From positions 16,659,405 to 16,723,404 of the forward strand of contig NC_060901.1 in assembly GCF_014805685.1 (NCBI RefSeq): a stretch of DNA of 64,000 nucleotides, in the 5' to 3' direction. The notes below the pieces were generated by a model, which was given only the letters and a program-made list of their open reading frames with translations, did no database searches and had not been told where the DNA came from. Position 1 is the first letter of the stretch, and each line of letters opens with the position of its first letter. Position numbers and translations under genes: made by a program. This DNA is from Silurus meridionalis. Lineage: Eukaryota > Chordata > Actinopteri > Siluriformes > Siluridae. Shown here piece after piece: positions 35,331 to 46,500 of this stretch.

Positions 35331-35619
35331 TTACACTTGTTTCTAGTTACAGTTGTTAAATTAACCTGAACAAGTACTTTGATTTAATGTTTAAAACTGT
35401 TACATTTAAAAACATAATATGTAAATAGTTAATTGAAAATAACTGTGATTATTCAGGATGTTTGTTTCCTTGTTGAACTATAATACAATAAAGACTGAGT
35501 TCTTCAAAACCGTATTAATGCCTCTTTTTTTACTGTATTTACAGCATTTGTTTATTGTTGGAAAACAATATTTATTTCAAGCTACACAAATTACACAGTG
35601 TCCTGGGAACTTATAATCA

Positions 35620-35800
35620 GAATCCAAAATAGTTTTATTACCAAGTTATTACTAACCCCAACCCCAACCCAACACACAAGGAATTTGACGTGACAACAGG
35701 AGCTTCCAGTGCAGGAGAAGTACAGACATAATATAACAAAATATAAGTAAAAGAGACAATTAAATTATGCAGAATATACAGAAGTAGAAATTGTTCAAAT
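35620..35800 (-). repeat. Dispersed repeat (probable LINE 3'-UTR fragment)
   Basis: The words atagttttattaccaagtta, acacacaaggaatttgacgt and acaggagcttccagtgcag resemble a common fish LINE 3' region in inverted orientation. Family recognition is from memory. It leads directly into the left arm of the palindrome. Confidence 0.45.
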
Positions 35801-35986
35801 GAATGTACAGATGCTATTTACAAGTGTGCAGTTTACAAATGTATAAATGTGTCAGTTATGATGGACAATGTGTAATTATAAATTATGAATACATATAATC
35901 ATAATTTATAATTACACACTGTCCATCATAACTGACACATTTATACATTTGTAAATTGCACACTTGTAAATAGCATCTGTACATTC
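35801..35986. repeat. Near-perfect inverted repeat, 88-bp arms, 10-bp loop
   Basis: The left arm is 35801-35888 and the right arm 35899-35986, with 'atacatataa' between them. I count two mismatches (in 'cagtttac' against 'caatttac', and in 'ggacaatgtg' against 'ggacagtgtg'). The arms are AT-rich. The transcript or single strand would fold into a long hairpin. Confidence 0.92.
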
Positions 35987-36092
35987 AAACAATGAATGTA
36001 CTCGTCGATTTAACATTTCTGGGGCATAAAAGAGTGAGATCCAGCGGCTCCCTTTCTATTTCTTCTAGTTATGCAAACAATTGCTTTAGATA

Positions 36093-36290
36093 TTGTATAA
36101 TGACTCTTTTCAAGGCATCAGAATTGAGGACAGAGAAATTAGATGCTATCAGCTTGCTGATGAAACAGCTATTTTCTTGCAAGATATATCACAGTTTAAG
36201 AATATTATAGAATGGCTCAATATATTTTCTGAAGAATATATTAACAAAATTAAAATTAATAAACTTCAGAAAATATATAAATAAGATGTA
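36093..36290 (+). mobile_element. L1-type LINE RT scrap (plus strand)
   Basis: The frame reads GIRIEDREIRCYQLADETAI and FLQDISQFKNIIEWLNIFSE. This matches the L1-type RT region around the active site, with LADE in place of YADD/LADD. It is too short to be more than a remnant. Confidence 0.7.
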
Positions 36291-36359
36291 ACTTTTTCAG
36301 TTATGTAATCATTATAATCAATTACACATAAAATGTATATTGTTGCTAATACTATGTCA

Positions 36360-36545
36360 TCATTGCATAAAGCCCGACTGACTATCATCTATAATTGCAT
36401 TTTGACATAACTTTATTCTTTGTTTAAAGATGTGAGCCAGTAGTTTTGCATCATTATTAATTAATGTTATAGGCCTCCAGTTGTCGAGAAGCAAGATATC
36501 CTTATTGGTTTTAGGTACCAGTGTAATTGGACCTTGACACATAGA
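36360..36545 (-). mobile_element. L1-type LINE RT scrap (minus strand)
   Basis: The minus-strand frame reads ITLVPKTNKDILLLDNWRPI and TLINNDAKLLAHIFKQR, ending IIDDSQSGFMQ. This is the conserved L1 RT segment upstream of palm motif A. It is inverted relative to the scrap at 36093, so the pair may be one element broken by an inversion. Confidence 0.8.
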
Positions 36546-37200
36546 TGGGGGCTACAGGCTTCTTCTTCCAGCTTCACCACCTGTCTTTTACTCAAAACCA
36601 CAGTCCTATAAAATAGCTTCCTTAAAAGACTATAAAAAAAAATTCAGAAATGTAATCTTGGAATATCTTTTATAACTCAGCTGTTAGGCCACCTTTCCCC
36701 AGGGGGATTTATTCTCTTTTAACTTACTGGTGTTCTTTTTTTTTTATTCTTTTAATGATATATCTTGTTCACAAACTTATTTCTTTGTTTCATTAATACT
36801 TTGTGCAATATTTGTAATATTAGAAAGAACATTTGAAGATTGGCTACTGTTGTGTTCAGAGCATATATATATTATTTTTTTTAAAGAATTCTTCCACAAA
36901 ATCATACATGTTTGGTGGGTCTTTAGATATCTGCTCATAAATTATAAGCTTATATATAGTGTTAAAACCAGTTTTTAGGCTTTATTTAGGATTTAGGCAA
37001 CAATGTAATTAGGCCCTGACACACAGATCCGCCATCTATATGTCAGGCCTACAGGCTTCTATGGCGTCCTTAAAAACGAATAATAAAAATTCAAGAAATG
37101 TAATCTTGGAATACATTATTAAAGTCACACGTGATTCTTTTAATATAAATACATATTTTTGATGAAGTAGACGCACTTGCACACATGCGCAGTACAAATA
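36546..37200. other. Intergenic, AT-rich, upstream of atp6v1f
   Basis: A phrase near 36520-36570 (gtgtaattggaccttgacac then ggctacaggcttctt) recurs at about 37003-37060 in similar form, suggesting a small duplicated repeat. Otherwise I see nothing gene-like. Confidence 0.45.
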
Positions 37201-37239
37201 GTGTTTCCGGTACGGAACAAGCAGCCACACCGCTAACTG

Positions 37240-37482
37240 AGATTCGACCGGAAGTAGCGACAGCGCACTCAGTCTATTGGATGTGGCACCAGTTACCGTA
37301 CAGAACTTTCGCGAGATTTGACATCTCTGGTGAGCGTCATGGTCTCGTGGTCTGCGCCATTCGGTCATAAAGCGGAAGTGAGTTTGTCACCTGACTTAAA
37401 CATATGATCCGCAGACTCCGCAAAAAGACAAACCAGCTCGGTTTTTAATTGATTACATTTAGTATACTCTACACTGTGCTCT
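37240..37482 (+). promoter_or_regulatory. atp6v1f promoter region
   Basis: There is no TATA box near the start. Two ETS-type sites are present: CCGGAAGT at 37248-37255 and GCGGAAGTG at 37372-37380. A TCGCGAGA palindrome is at 37309-37316, an inverted CCAAT (ATTGG) at about 37276-37280, and GTCACCTGAC at 37386-37395. The last differs by one base from the lysosomal CLEAR consensus GTCACGTGAC. This layout is usual for a housekeeping promoter. The transcription start was not determined. Confidence 0.6.
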
Positions 37483-38660
37483 ATGGCTGGACGAGGAAAA
37501 TTAATCGCGGTCATCGGCGATGAAGACACCTGTACCGGCTTCCTGCTTGGAGGAATCGGAGAGCTGAACAAAAATCGCAAACCCAATTTCTTGGTGGTGG
37601 AGAAGGACACCAGTATCACTGAGATAGAGGAGACATTTAAGTAAGTCTTCGTGATCAGTTAGTGTTTTCAATATCTTTGTATGGTTTTTATCATTATAAG
37701 CACAAACGCCGTTTGTTCTTCGTGCACTCTCTTTATTTCTCTTTAGGATGTCTTTAGATCTTCTTGGTGCGACTCTGACATGTCTGTGATGAAGCTCTCG
37801 GCCACACTGTTTACTGATCACTGATCAATCTGATTATTTCAGGACGTTCACACACCGACGATGCCTTCATTCATCTTGTTTTTTGTGTTTGTTTGTTTCT
37901 CCTGCCGCCTGTAAATCTCACATTTATTGCCAGAAATATAGCTATACCTTGACCTTCTTGTATACGTTAAAATAAAATGTAATTTCTGAAGGATCATTGT
38001 GCAGTTTTATTGCTGCTTCAACACCAGAGCCTTGGATCCAAACACTGAAGATTTCCAGTCATAGTTTTTTCACATCAGTAACTGAAAAATTATGAGAACC
38101 GAGGAGGTATGCAGTCAGGGCCAAGAGCCAGTGGATTAACTCTGGGAAAATAGTTTTTTCTTATGTCTACTACATACAGAGTATTTAGTCAGTGGTAGGT
38201 ATGGTGGTCTACATTTAAGTATTAACTATTAAGCATATATATGCTTAATAGTGTCAACAGTGATTATTTTTCATGTGAAACATTATCTTCTAAATCAAAG
38301 TTTGTGCAAGCAGCTTAAGCAGATTCTGAGAAACTTTAACCTGTGTGTCTGTAACTTGCAGGTTTTGCTTTAAATAGCTATATCATGTATCTCTGTGGTG
38401 CAGTATAAATACAGTTTTAATGTTAACAATTTGACTTTATCTTTGTTTTCCCAAACAGAAGTTTCTTGGCTCGCAATGATATTGGTATCATCCTTATCAA
38501 CCAATTCATTGCTGAGATGATCCGGCATGCAATAGACGCTCATATGCAGTCCATCCCTGCTGTGCTGGAGATTCCTTCTAAAGAGCATCCTTACGACGCC
38601 TCTAAAGACTCAATTCTGCGCAGGGCTAAGGGCATGTTTTCTGCAGAAGATTTCCGATAA
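37483..38660 (+). CDS. atp6v1f: V-type proton ATPase subunit F (V1 sector)
   Basis: Two coding exons, 37483-37640 and 38459-38660, join through a GTAAGT...ACAG intron (37641-38458) in the middle of a Lys codon. They encode 119 aa, the same length as human ATP6V1F. The protein starts [20 protein letters not shown] and ends GMFSAEDFR. The conserved blocks [30 protein letters not shown] and [20 protein letters not shown] are intact. Subunit F is part of the central stalk of the V1 domain. It rotates with subunit D to couple ATP hydrolysis to proton pumping into lysosomes, endosomes and vesicles. No frameshift or odd residue is seen, so this is a functional gene. lamtor4, another lysosomal gene, is 4.9 kb downstream on the same strand. 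Confidence 0.98.
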
Positions 38661-38855
38661 GTGCCGTTGCGCCAATAAGCTGTGAAACATTAAATGCTTT
38701 TGGAAATGTTTATGTGGATTTTGTTCAGTGTAGTTACTTATAAATAACTGAAAATAGGTTCATGTTAATTTGTGATTTCCAATAACAACAAATGTGTTGT
38801 ATTTAAAAAATGGTGTGTATAAGTCTTGTGAACATGAAGGGACTTTTCCATGTAA

Positions 38856-38861
38856 AATAAA
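38856..38861 (+). terminator. Poly(A) signal of atp6v1f
   Basis: AATAAA lies 196 bases after the stop codon, within ATAAAACTTTAAAAAAATAG. It is the first canonical signal downstream of the stop, so it is the likely 3'-end processing site. Confidence 0.8.
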
Positions 38862-38879
38862 ACTTTAAAAAAATAGAAA

Positions 38880-39890
38880 GTTTGTCCTTTGATTAATTAT
38901 TTAATTGAATGGAATTACTGTGCAGTCACTGCACTAAGCCAAACCTGCAGCTCTGGTTTTATATGATGAGAAAGGCACTAAAAAGCATAATTGTGTATTA
39001 TTATAATATAATAATAATAATACATAATTATCTACATATTCCATATGTTTCTGTAATGTTTGATGATTGCAATCGGTTGCTGAAACATTAATTACAACAA
39101 TGTTAACATTACTGCTTAAGCTTGGATTGTTCACAATGAATAAAATACTAACAAAACTTCCAAAAACGTTATAAATATTTCAGATTTACCTTCAGCAATT
39201 TTGTGTCTTCAGGAGTCCTCATTTTATTGTTTATTCTATATATAGGCATTTTATGTCCTTGACATTTGTGTTAAAAACAAACGCTGTAGTGTAACTAGAG
39301 ACATTCCAGATACTAAACTTAAAGACTAGATCCATGGACCCTATTTATCTTGAATCAAACAGTGAGTGCTAAATCCTCCATCGGATGATGCTTTCAATGA
39401 CCTATTCTGTTTGTACACTGCCATTTCTTTTGTCATTATTGAATATCCTGTTGTATTTAGATTAATGTTTTTGATTAATGTTATTAATGCTTTTTATATA
39501 CTTTAATTAATACATAATAATCATAATGAATAAAATAAAACTACAGGTTTGTACTGAACATCTTCCCTGGTCCTTCTAGTACCTGACCGAGTAAACTAGC
39601 AAGAGGTAGCGAAAGGTGGCTGCATCCAAAGTATCATTACTTTTAATAATGGTGTTGTATCAGGAGGATTGATTCACACATTAAAATAGTAATTCTTTGG
39701 GATTTAGTAAACAATTGAGTTTAATATCTACTTAAGGTGAATACGATTGATTTATTCTGCTGTTTATCCATTTATCATACAAACAAGCCTGTCACTTTGG
39801 CAATCTTCTCCTGTTCCTTTACAATAACCTATAAATTAGAAGTAATGTAGTTTGCTTGAATAATAATAAATTATTATAAAAAAAATATAA
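38880..39890. other. Intergenic, AT-rich, nothing recognised
   Basis: Contains (ATA)-type short repeats near 39003-39025 and otherwise unstructured AT-rich DNA. No exon, RNA gene or transposon end was recognised. Confidence 0.5.
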
Positions 39891-39899
39891 TATGAATAC

Positions 39900-40110
39900 A
39901 GAGGTGTAAAAAAAGTGTTTGCCCCTTCCTGAATTCTTAGTTTTTTGCATGTTTGTCACACTTTTATGTTTCAGATCATCAAACTAATTTCAATATTAGT
40001 AAAAGATAACACAAGTGAACACAACATGCAGTTTTTAAATAAAGGTTTTTATTATTGAGGGAAAACAAAATACAAAACTACATGGCCCTGTGTGAAAAAG
40101 TGTTTGCCCA
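39900..40110. mobile_element. Tc1-like transposon terminal fragments
   Basis: The words gtgtaaaaaaagtgtttgcc at 39903 and gtgtgaaaaagtgtttgccc at about 40091 are direct copies of a Tc1-type terminal motif. 'ttttgcatgtttgtcacact' and 'aaaggtttttattattgagg' are familiar subterminal words. The transposase is missing. LINE X copy 2 begins exactly after 'gtgtttgccc'. Confidence 0.6.
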
Positions 40111-41429
40111 AATCATATCATCAAGTTCGCTGATGACACGAACGTGGTGAGTCTAATCAGCAAGAACGACGAGTCGGCATATAGAGAAGATGTGCAACGG
40201 TTAACTGCCTGGTGTGGAGTAAACAACCTGTCTCTGAACGTGGACAAAATGAAAGAGATGGTTGTGGACTTCAGGCGAGCACAGAGCGACCAATCTTCAC
40301 TGATTATTGATGGATCCTCTGTGGAGATTGTCAAGAGCACCAAATTCCTTGGTGTTCATCTGGCAGACAACCTCACCTGGTCACTTAACACCAGCTCCAT
40401 CACCAAGAAAGCCCAGCAGCGTCTCTACTTCCTGAGAAGGCTGAGGAAAGCCCACCTCCCTCCCCCCCATCCTGACCGTGTTCTACAGAGGGACCATTGA
40501 GAGCATCCTGAGCAGCTGCATCACTGCCTGCTTTGGGAATTGCACCGTCTCGGATTGCAAGACCCTACAGAGGATAGTGAGGACAGCTGAGAAGATCATC
40601 GGAGTCTCTCTCCCCTCTATCATGGACATTTACACTACACGCTGCATCCGCAAAGCACACAGCATTGTGGACGATCACACACACCCGTCACACACACTTT
40701 TCACACTCCTACCATCAGGAAAATGGTTCCGAAGCATTTGGGCCGTCACAACAAGACAGTTGTGCAACAGTTTCTTTCCACAAGCCATCAGGCTTCTTAA
40801 CACACAGAACTGAAACAGAACTCGCACACACTCACTCACTCACACACACTCACTCAAATGTGTGTTACTGAACTGTACAACCTGGACTAAGCACAATCAT
40901 CATTTATCTCGATCCACTCCACCACCATTTATCTATTTATTATTATTTATACTCGCACCTTGTATTACAGTATAATGTTTACATGCTGTCTTTGCACCTT
41001 TGTATTCAGTATAATGTTAACATGCTGTCTTTGCACCTCCTTGCTGCTGTTTTTTGCACTACATTGTTCTGTTCTGTTTGTATTCTCTCCTGGGTATAGT
41101 TTTTACATTTCTCCTTACACAGTACTGTATAATCAAGTATACAGCAGGTTTACTAGTTGGCGCTATACTTGGTTTTTTGTCTTTTGTCTTGTCTTGTGTT
41201 GTCTGTCTGCACTGTCTGTCTGTACTGTTTTTTGTTTGCACTGTTTGCACCAGGTTGCACTCGATGCCCTTTATGTTTGTGTTGTAGCTCTATGCTGTTG
41301 TTGTTTTGTTGTTTAGTGTAGCACCAGGGTTCCGGAGGAACGTTGTTTCGTTTTTACTGTGTACTGTGTACCACTGTGTATAGCAAAAATGACAATAAAA
41401 GCCTCTTGACTTGATTTGACTTGACTTGA
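40111..41429 (+). mobile_element. LINE family X, copy 2 (5'-truncated)
   Basis: It starts in the RT palm ([18 protein letters not shown]), continues [17 protein letters not shown] and [18 protein letters not shown], then shifts frame at a run of seven C's (about 40461-40467). It reads on to [20 protein letters not shown] and the C-terminal end KPSGF. The 3' UTR ends acaataaaagcctcttgact with TTGAC/TTGAT repeats up to 41429, where copy 3 begins without any gap. Confidence 0.9.
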
Positions 41430-42644
41430 AGACCACCCCTCCTCCCAACGACCAGGTGCTCTCTATGCAGAGTTGACCCACAGAAGTCTGCTGGACCAGA
41501 CAACATTCCTGGCAGAGTGCTCAGGGAATATGCAGAACAGCTACCGGATGTCTTCACCGACATCTTCAACAGCTCCCTGTTCCTACCTGCCTTTATATCT
41601 TTTACTAAAACGACGAATCAATGCTATCTCCCCGTCGCACTCACACCCATCGTGATGAAGTGCTTTGAAAGGCTGGTCATGAGGCACATCAAGACTCAGC
41701 TTCCACCCTCACTGGACCCCATGCAGTTTGCGTATTGTCTATCACCATCACCACGACCATTTGGCAATCACTCACCTGGACGATAAGGACTCATATGTAC
41801 GAATGCTGTTCATAGACTTTAGTTCAGCATTCAACACAATCATCCATCAGCACCTGATTGAGAAGCTGAGCCTACTGAGCCTGAACACCTCCCTCTGCAA
41901 CTGGATTGTGGACCTCCTGACTGGGAGACCTCAGTCAGTCCCGATCGGGAACAGCATCTCCGGCACCACCACACTGAGCACTGGGGCCCCTCAGGGCTTT
42001 GTACTCAGCCCACTGCTGTTCACTCTGCTGACTCACGAATGTGTAACAATGCACAGCTTGAACCACATTGTCAAGTTCGCAGATGACACGCCCGTGGTGG
42101 GTCTCATCAGCAAGAACGACAACTCAGCATACAGAGAGGACGTGCAACAATTAACAGCCTGGTGTAGAACTAATAACCGGTCTCTGAGCATTGACAAAAC
42201 TAAAGAGATGGTTGTTTACTTCAGGAGAGCACAGAGTGGCCATTCTCCACTAATCATCGATAGATCCTCAGTGGAGATCATCAAGAGCACCAAATTCCTT
42301 GGTGTTTATTTGGCAGAGAACTTCACTTGGTCACTCAACATCAGCTCCATCACCAAGAACGGCCAGCAGCGTCTCTACTTTCTGAGAAGGCTGAGGAAAG
42401 CCCATCTCCCTCCCCCCCACCCTGACCATGATCTACAGAGGGACCATCAAGAGCATCCTGAGCAGCTGCATCTTTGCCTGGTTTGGGAACTGCACCATCT
42501 TGGATCGCAAGACCCTACAGAGGATAGTGAGGACAGCTGAGAAGATCAATGGAGTCTCTCTCCCCTCTATTATGGACATTTACACCTCACGCTGCATCCG
42601 CAAAGCCAACAGTATTGTGAACACACACACACGCACACACACAC

Positions 42645-42686
<42 letters not shown>

Positions 42687-43183
42687 ACTCAACTGTGTGT
42701 ACTGAACTCAAACACACACTCATACTAATTTTACACATCCATGACTTTAGTATCACCCATATTATATTATTTATTAGTACACAACTGTTTACATACTGTT
42801 TTTGTACATTCTTTTTACTGCTGTTTTGCACAACCATTTATGTTTATATTTTGTGTTGCTTTTTTTTTAAGTACACTCCTGTATCCAGGTATGTCTTACA
42901 CACTACACTGTATCATATACAGTAGATTTACTGGTGGTGCTATTTTGTGCTTTGTGTATTTGTCCTACACTGTTTTGTCTTGCACTGTTTGCGCCAGGTT
43001 GCACACAATGCACTTTATGTGCCGAGGACACTTACTGGTCTTACTAGTGTTTTTCTGTTATGTAGCTTTATGTTGTTTTATGTAGCAACAGGGTTCTGGA
43101 GGAACGTTGTCTTGTTTCACTGTGTACCCTGTCGGCTATATCGGGTTAATATGACAATAAATGCTTCTTGACTTGACTTGAAA
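41430..43183 (+). mobile_element. LINE family X, copy 3 (5'-truncated), head-to-tail with copy 2
   Basis: It begins further upstream in the element than copy 2, with part of the RT N-terminal region ([20 protein letters not shown]). It includes palm motif A ([14 protein letters not shown], about 41805-41845), [20 protein letters not shown] and the active site [18 protein letters not shown]. The same 7-C run shifts the frame at about 42412-42418. The tail ends acaataaatgcttcttgact with TTGAC repeats at 43183. It is the most complete RT of the three copies but is still broken. Confidence 0.9.
42618..42690. repeat. (CA)n microsatellite in LINE copy 3
   Basis: About 70 bases of CA repeats with a few CG interruptions, at the position where the sibling LINE copies have shorter CA tracts. 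Confidence 0.95.
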
Positions 43184-43457
43184 TGCACAGCCCACCACTT
43201 ACACATAAAACTTTTAACCTCCACAGTATACTCCCCACTGGTTTTCTCGTTTCTTGAGTAGAGTCTGAAACGAGTGATTTTACAAGACAATTCTTTGTAT
43301 CCAGCTTAATCTAGAAAAGCCTTCTATGATTCTCATTGTTTGCCACACATTCTGTCATTAACCGAGCTATCCGAGCTCACACTCCAGACCTGGTGGTGGC
43401 GGTAATGCAGAACAAGGGCGATGAACACCGTCGTTAAAAACTGAAGACAGAGACAGC

Positions 43458-43489
43458 GGTCACGTGACCTTGCCAGCGCGTCACGTGAG
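43458..43489 (+). promoter_or_regulatory. Paired CLEAR-type E-boxes in the lamtor4 promoter
   Basis: GGTCACGTGACC (43458-43469) is a perfect palindrome containing the CLEAR consensus GTCACGTGAC. GTCACGTGAG (43480-43489) is a second box with one end base changed. The CACGTG cores are 22 bp apart centre to centre and lie 61 and 39 bases upstream of the ATG. CLEAR elements are bound by TFEB/TFE3/MITF, which switch on lysosomal genes. LAMTOR4 being a lysosomal protein makes the match plausible. Binding was not tested; USF or MYC could also use CACGTG. Confidence 0.75.
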
Positions 43490-43526
43490 ACACACAGACC
43501 GTTCGGGGATTTGTGAGGGAAGTAAA

Positions 43527-46500
43527 ATGGTATGTTTGTTTGTTTGAATTTGAATTTTCTGATCATTAAAATTATCCAGGTTTTAACTCGTTGTTACTAA
43601 TATTATTTGTTTATTTAAAGTGTAATGCCGTTCAGATACAATGTGCTGTAAGTAACCGGAGGCCGGTCATGTCTCCTCTCCTCTGCCGCAGACTGCTGCA
43701 CTGACTCAGGGTCTGGAGAGAATCCCGGGCCAGATCGGCTACCTGGTGATCAGCGAGGACGGAGTACTGGCCGTGAGTTGTTGTTTTAGGTTTTTTTTTC
43801 TTCATTTCAATTGTCCCAAAGCAGCTTTACAGACACAAGTTGAAATCTAAAGTTGTAATGTTTCGCGAGATGGTATGAGGAAGAAACTTTGAGAGGAACC
43901 TCATCTGGGTGCCACCAAATGTTCAATTCAATTCATTTTTATTTGTATTGCGGCTTTCAATAAACATTGTCTCAAAGCAGCTTTACACAAATAAAGTGGT
44001 GATTAAAAGTGAATATGTGTAAAAGTGTAAGTTTGTCCCTGATGAACGAGCCGGTGGCAACAAGAAAAACTCCCAGAGATGGCTATAGGAAGAAACCTTG
44101 AGAGGAACCAGACTCAAGAGGGAACCTATCCTCATCTGGGTTGCACCGAATGTCCATTTATTACAGATATATGATGTTGCGGGGTACAGTGATGGTGATC
44201 AGAAGCGAAAAGTAGTCCTGAGTCAATGTCGCAGACTGTTGACATACAGTCCAAATCCATCCTCAAAGCTCCCGTTCTTACTCCGGAATTTCATGGAACC
44301 ACCCAAGGTTTGATTTGATTGGGAGCAGTGTAGACTGATTAAAACAGGGGTGATGTGGTCATATTTTCTAGATCTAGTGAGGACTCTTGCTCATCCATTC
44401 ATTACAGTTTCATCATTGCTGAGGTGTACAGATCAGTGATACAGAAGTCTTCATGCAAACTGGTCCTGAGTCCATTGTAGCAACTGTTGATATTAATTAC
44501 AGTCCAATTCATGCTCATAGCTCTCGTAGTTTGTTTGTTTTATTAGGTTCCTGTCTATAATTTCTCCACAACCACAAAAGCAGAACATCCCAAAGGTAGG
44601 CTTGTGCTGGTATCCACTGTTGTAGAAATGTCAGAATGTTGTGCTGCATTACACTCCCCCAGAAACCCAGTCCAGCTCCGTGAGTTTGAGCTGCAAAATA
44701 GGAAAATGATTTCCTTCCCCATGGGCGATATGCATTTCCCCCCACTGTGTATTTAAGCATGTTTCCAAGCAGGAAAGTGCAAATAGAATTGCAATTGCTG
44801 GGTACAGTGTGATTGTGATTGTGTTTCTTTTCAGTATTTTACAATCATTCTAGTTCAGACACTACAAATAAGACTTTCCATTTTTCAGCCACCAAACATT
44901 GCTCTTCATAAAAATGTGATAATGTTCTGAGGTTGAATACCATATTGTCCGTATAATTTGACATAAAAAAAAATCTCGTAGAGAAAAATCTGATTGTGAC
45001 ACTGATTATCCACTGATTATTAAGAAAGATTGTGCGAGACAGTTGCTTTTTTTTTGCTAGCTTTTAGAATGTCAAGTTTTAGATGTGCAGAAACTACAAC
45101 ATTCATTCTTACAAAAAACAAAGTATAAACCATTGAATAATCAACATGAAGGTGATTAGCCCCAACCTGCAAGTTATTCATAGTTTATAATGTAATACAT
45201 GACAGTGGTATTAAGTTGTGAAATTAAGCACAAATAAAGTAGTTAAATCATTCTAAGATATTAGTATCTGACACCTAAAAGCCCCATGGCCTACTGCAAA
45301 TGGTTCTGGAGTGGCATCCAAACAATGTGAAAATAATCTGAGAATGATTCAACTACTTTATTTGTGCTCAATTTTCAATTTTGGAGCTAAATTTCCCTTT
45401 TGGAGCTAAATTAGCACATTTGGTGTAAAGGGCTGTTCCAGATGTGAAGCCAGACCGTAGTTTGGGGATCCCTGCCATGGGTTCTTCAAATGTCTTAATA
45501 TTTTTTTATATTTAATGTTTTCAAATATAATTTATGGCTAAATGTATGTGCACCCTTACCATCACACTCATTTGAGCGAGTCCTTGTTGAACATATCTTC
45601 CAGATGTATTCCTTCTGTGTTTGTGGTTATAATAAGCTCCACTCGCTGGTTCATAATCTCTGGTGTTTGTAATGTTTTTATGATTTATAATCACACTCTT
45701 AGTGTCACCCAGATGAGGATGGGTTCCTTATTGAGTCATCTCAGGGAGTTTTTCCTTGCCACAGTCGCCCCATACACATCATTCAATTATATTAAAATCT
45801 TTGTTTTATAACTCTTATATTTTGTAAAGCTGTTTTGAGACAAAGTCAAGCACAACTGAATAAAAATCTGGAGAGTGCCAGTGGAGATTTGTGATCATTC
45901 ACCTACAATCACATTAGTAAGATTAGGCACTGATATTAATGAGAAGGTCTGGGGTTTAGTTGATGTTCCAGTTCATCCCAAAAGTGTTCAGTTGGGTTGC
46001 GCTCAGGGTTTTGTGCAGGACACTTGAGTTCTTCTAATCCAGCCTTTATACTTCACACATGGAGCTCGCTTTGTGTACAGGAGCTTGGTCATGCTGGAAC
46101 GGTGTAGAGTGCTTGCTGGCTTGGAGAATAGAAAGTGAAAAGCAGGCAACTGGTTTTAACAAAAAAAGAAATCGCTTTATTTTTCCACTTTTACTTTTTC
46201 AACTGAAGCATGTAATCGTGCACACACATGCACACCTTTGTGTGTTCATCTCTCTCTTTCAATAGTTTCTGCTGCTCCCAGAAAGAGAGAAAACCTATTA
46301 ATGTAAATTGAACATATGTGTTTGATCTTTAACCATTCACTTCCTCTCGCTCTGCCCTTCATTCCTTAATTCCACACTGCCTCTTAGTAACAATTTCTCT
46401 GTGGAAATTCAGAGACATAATATATGTGCTACTGATTTTTAACAGTTTGGGAAAGAACCATGCATGGGTATGGAGATAGAGGGTGCATATACCTTTGGCC

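Noticed and set aside
35801..35986. A microRNA gene
   Set aside because: The hairpin is too long and too perfect for a typical animal precursor, and it sits in LINE debris. A fold-back repeat is more likely, though small RNAs are not excluded.
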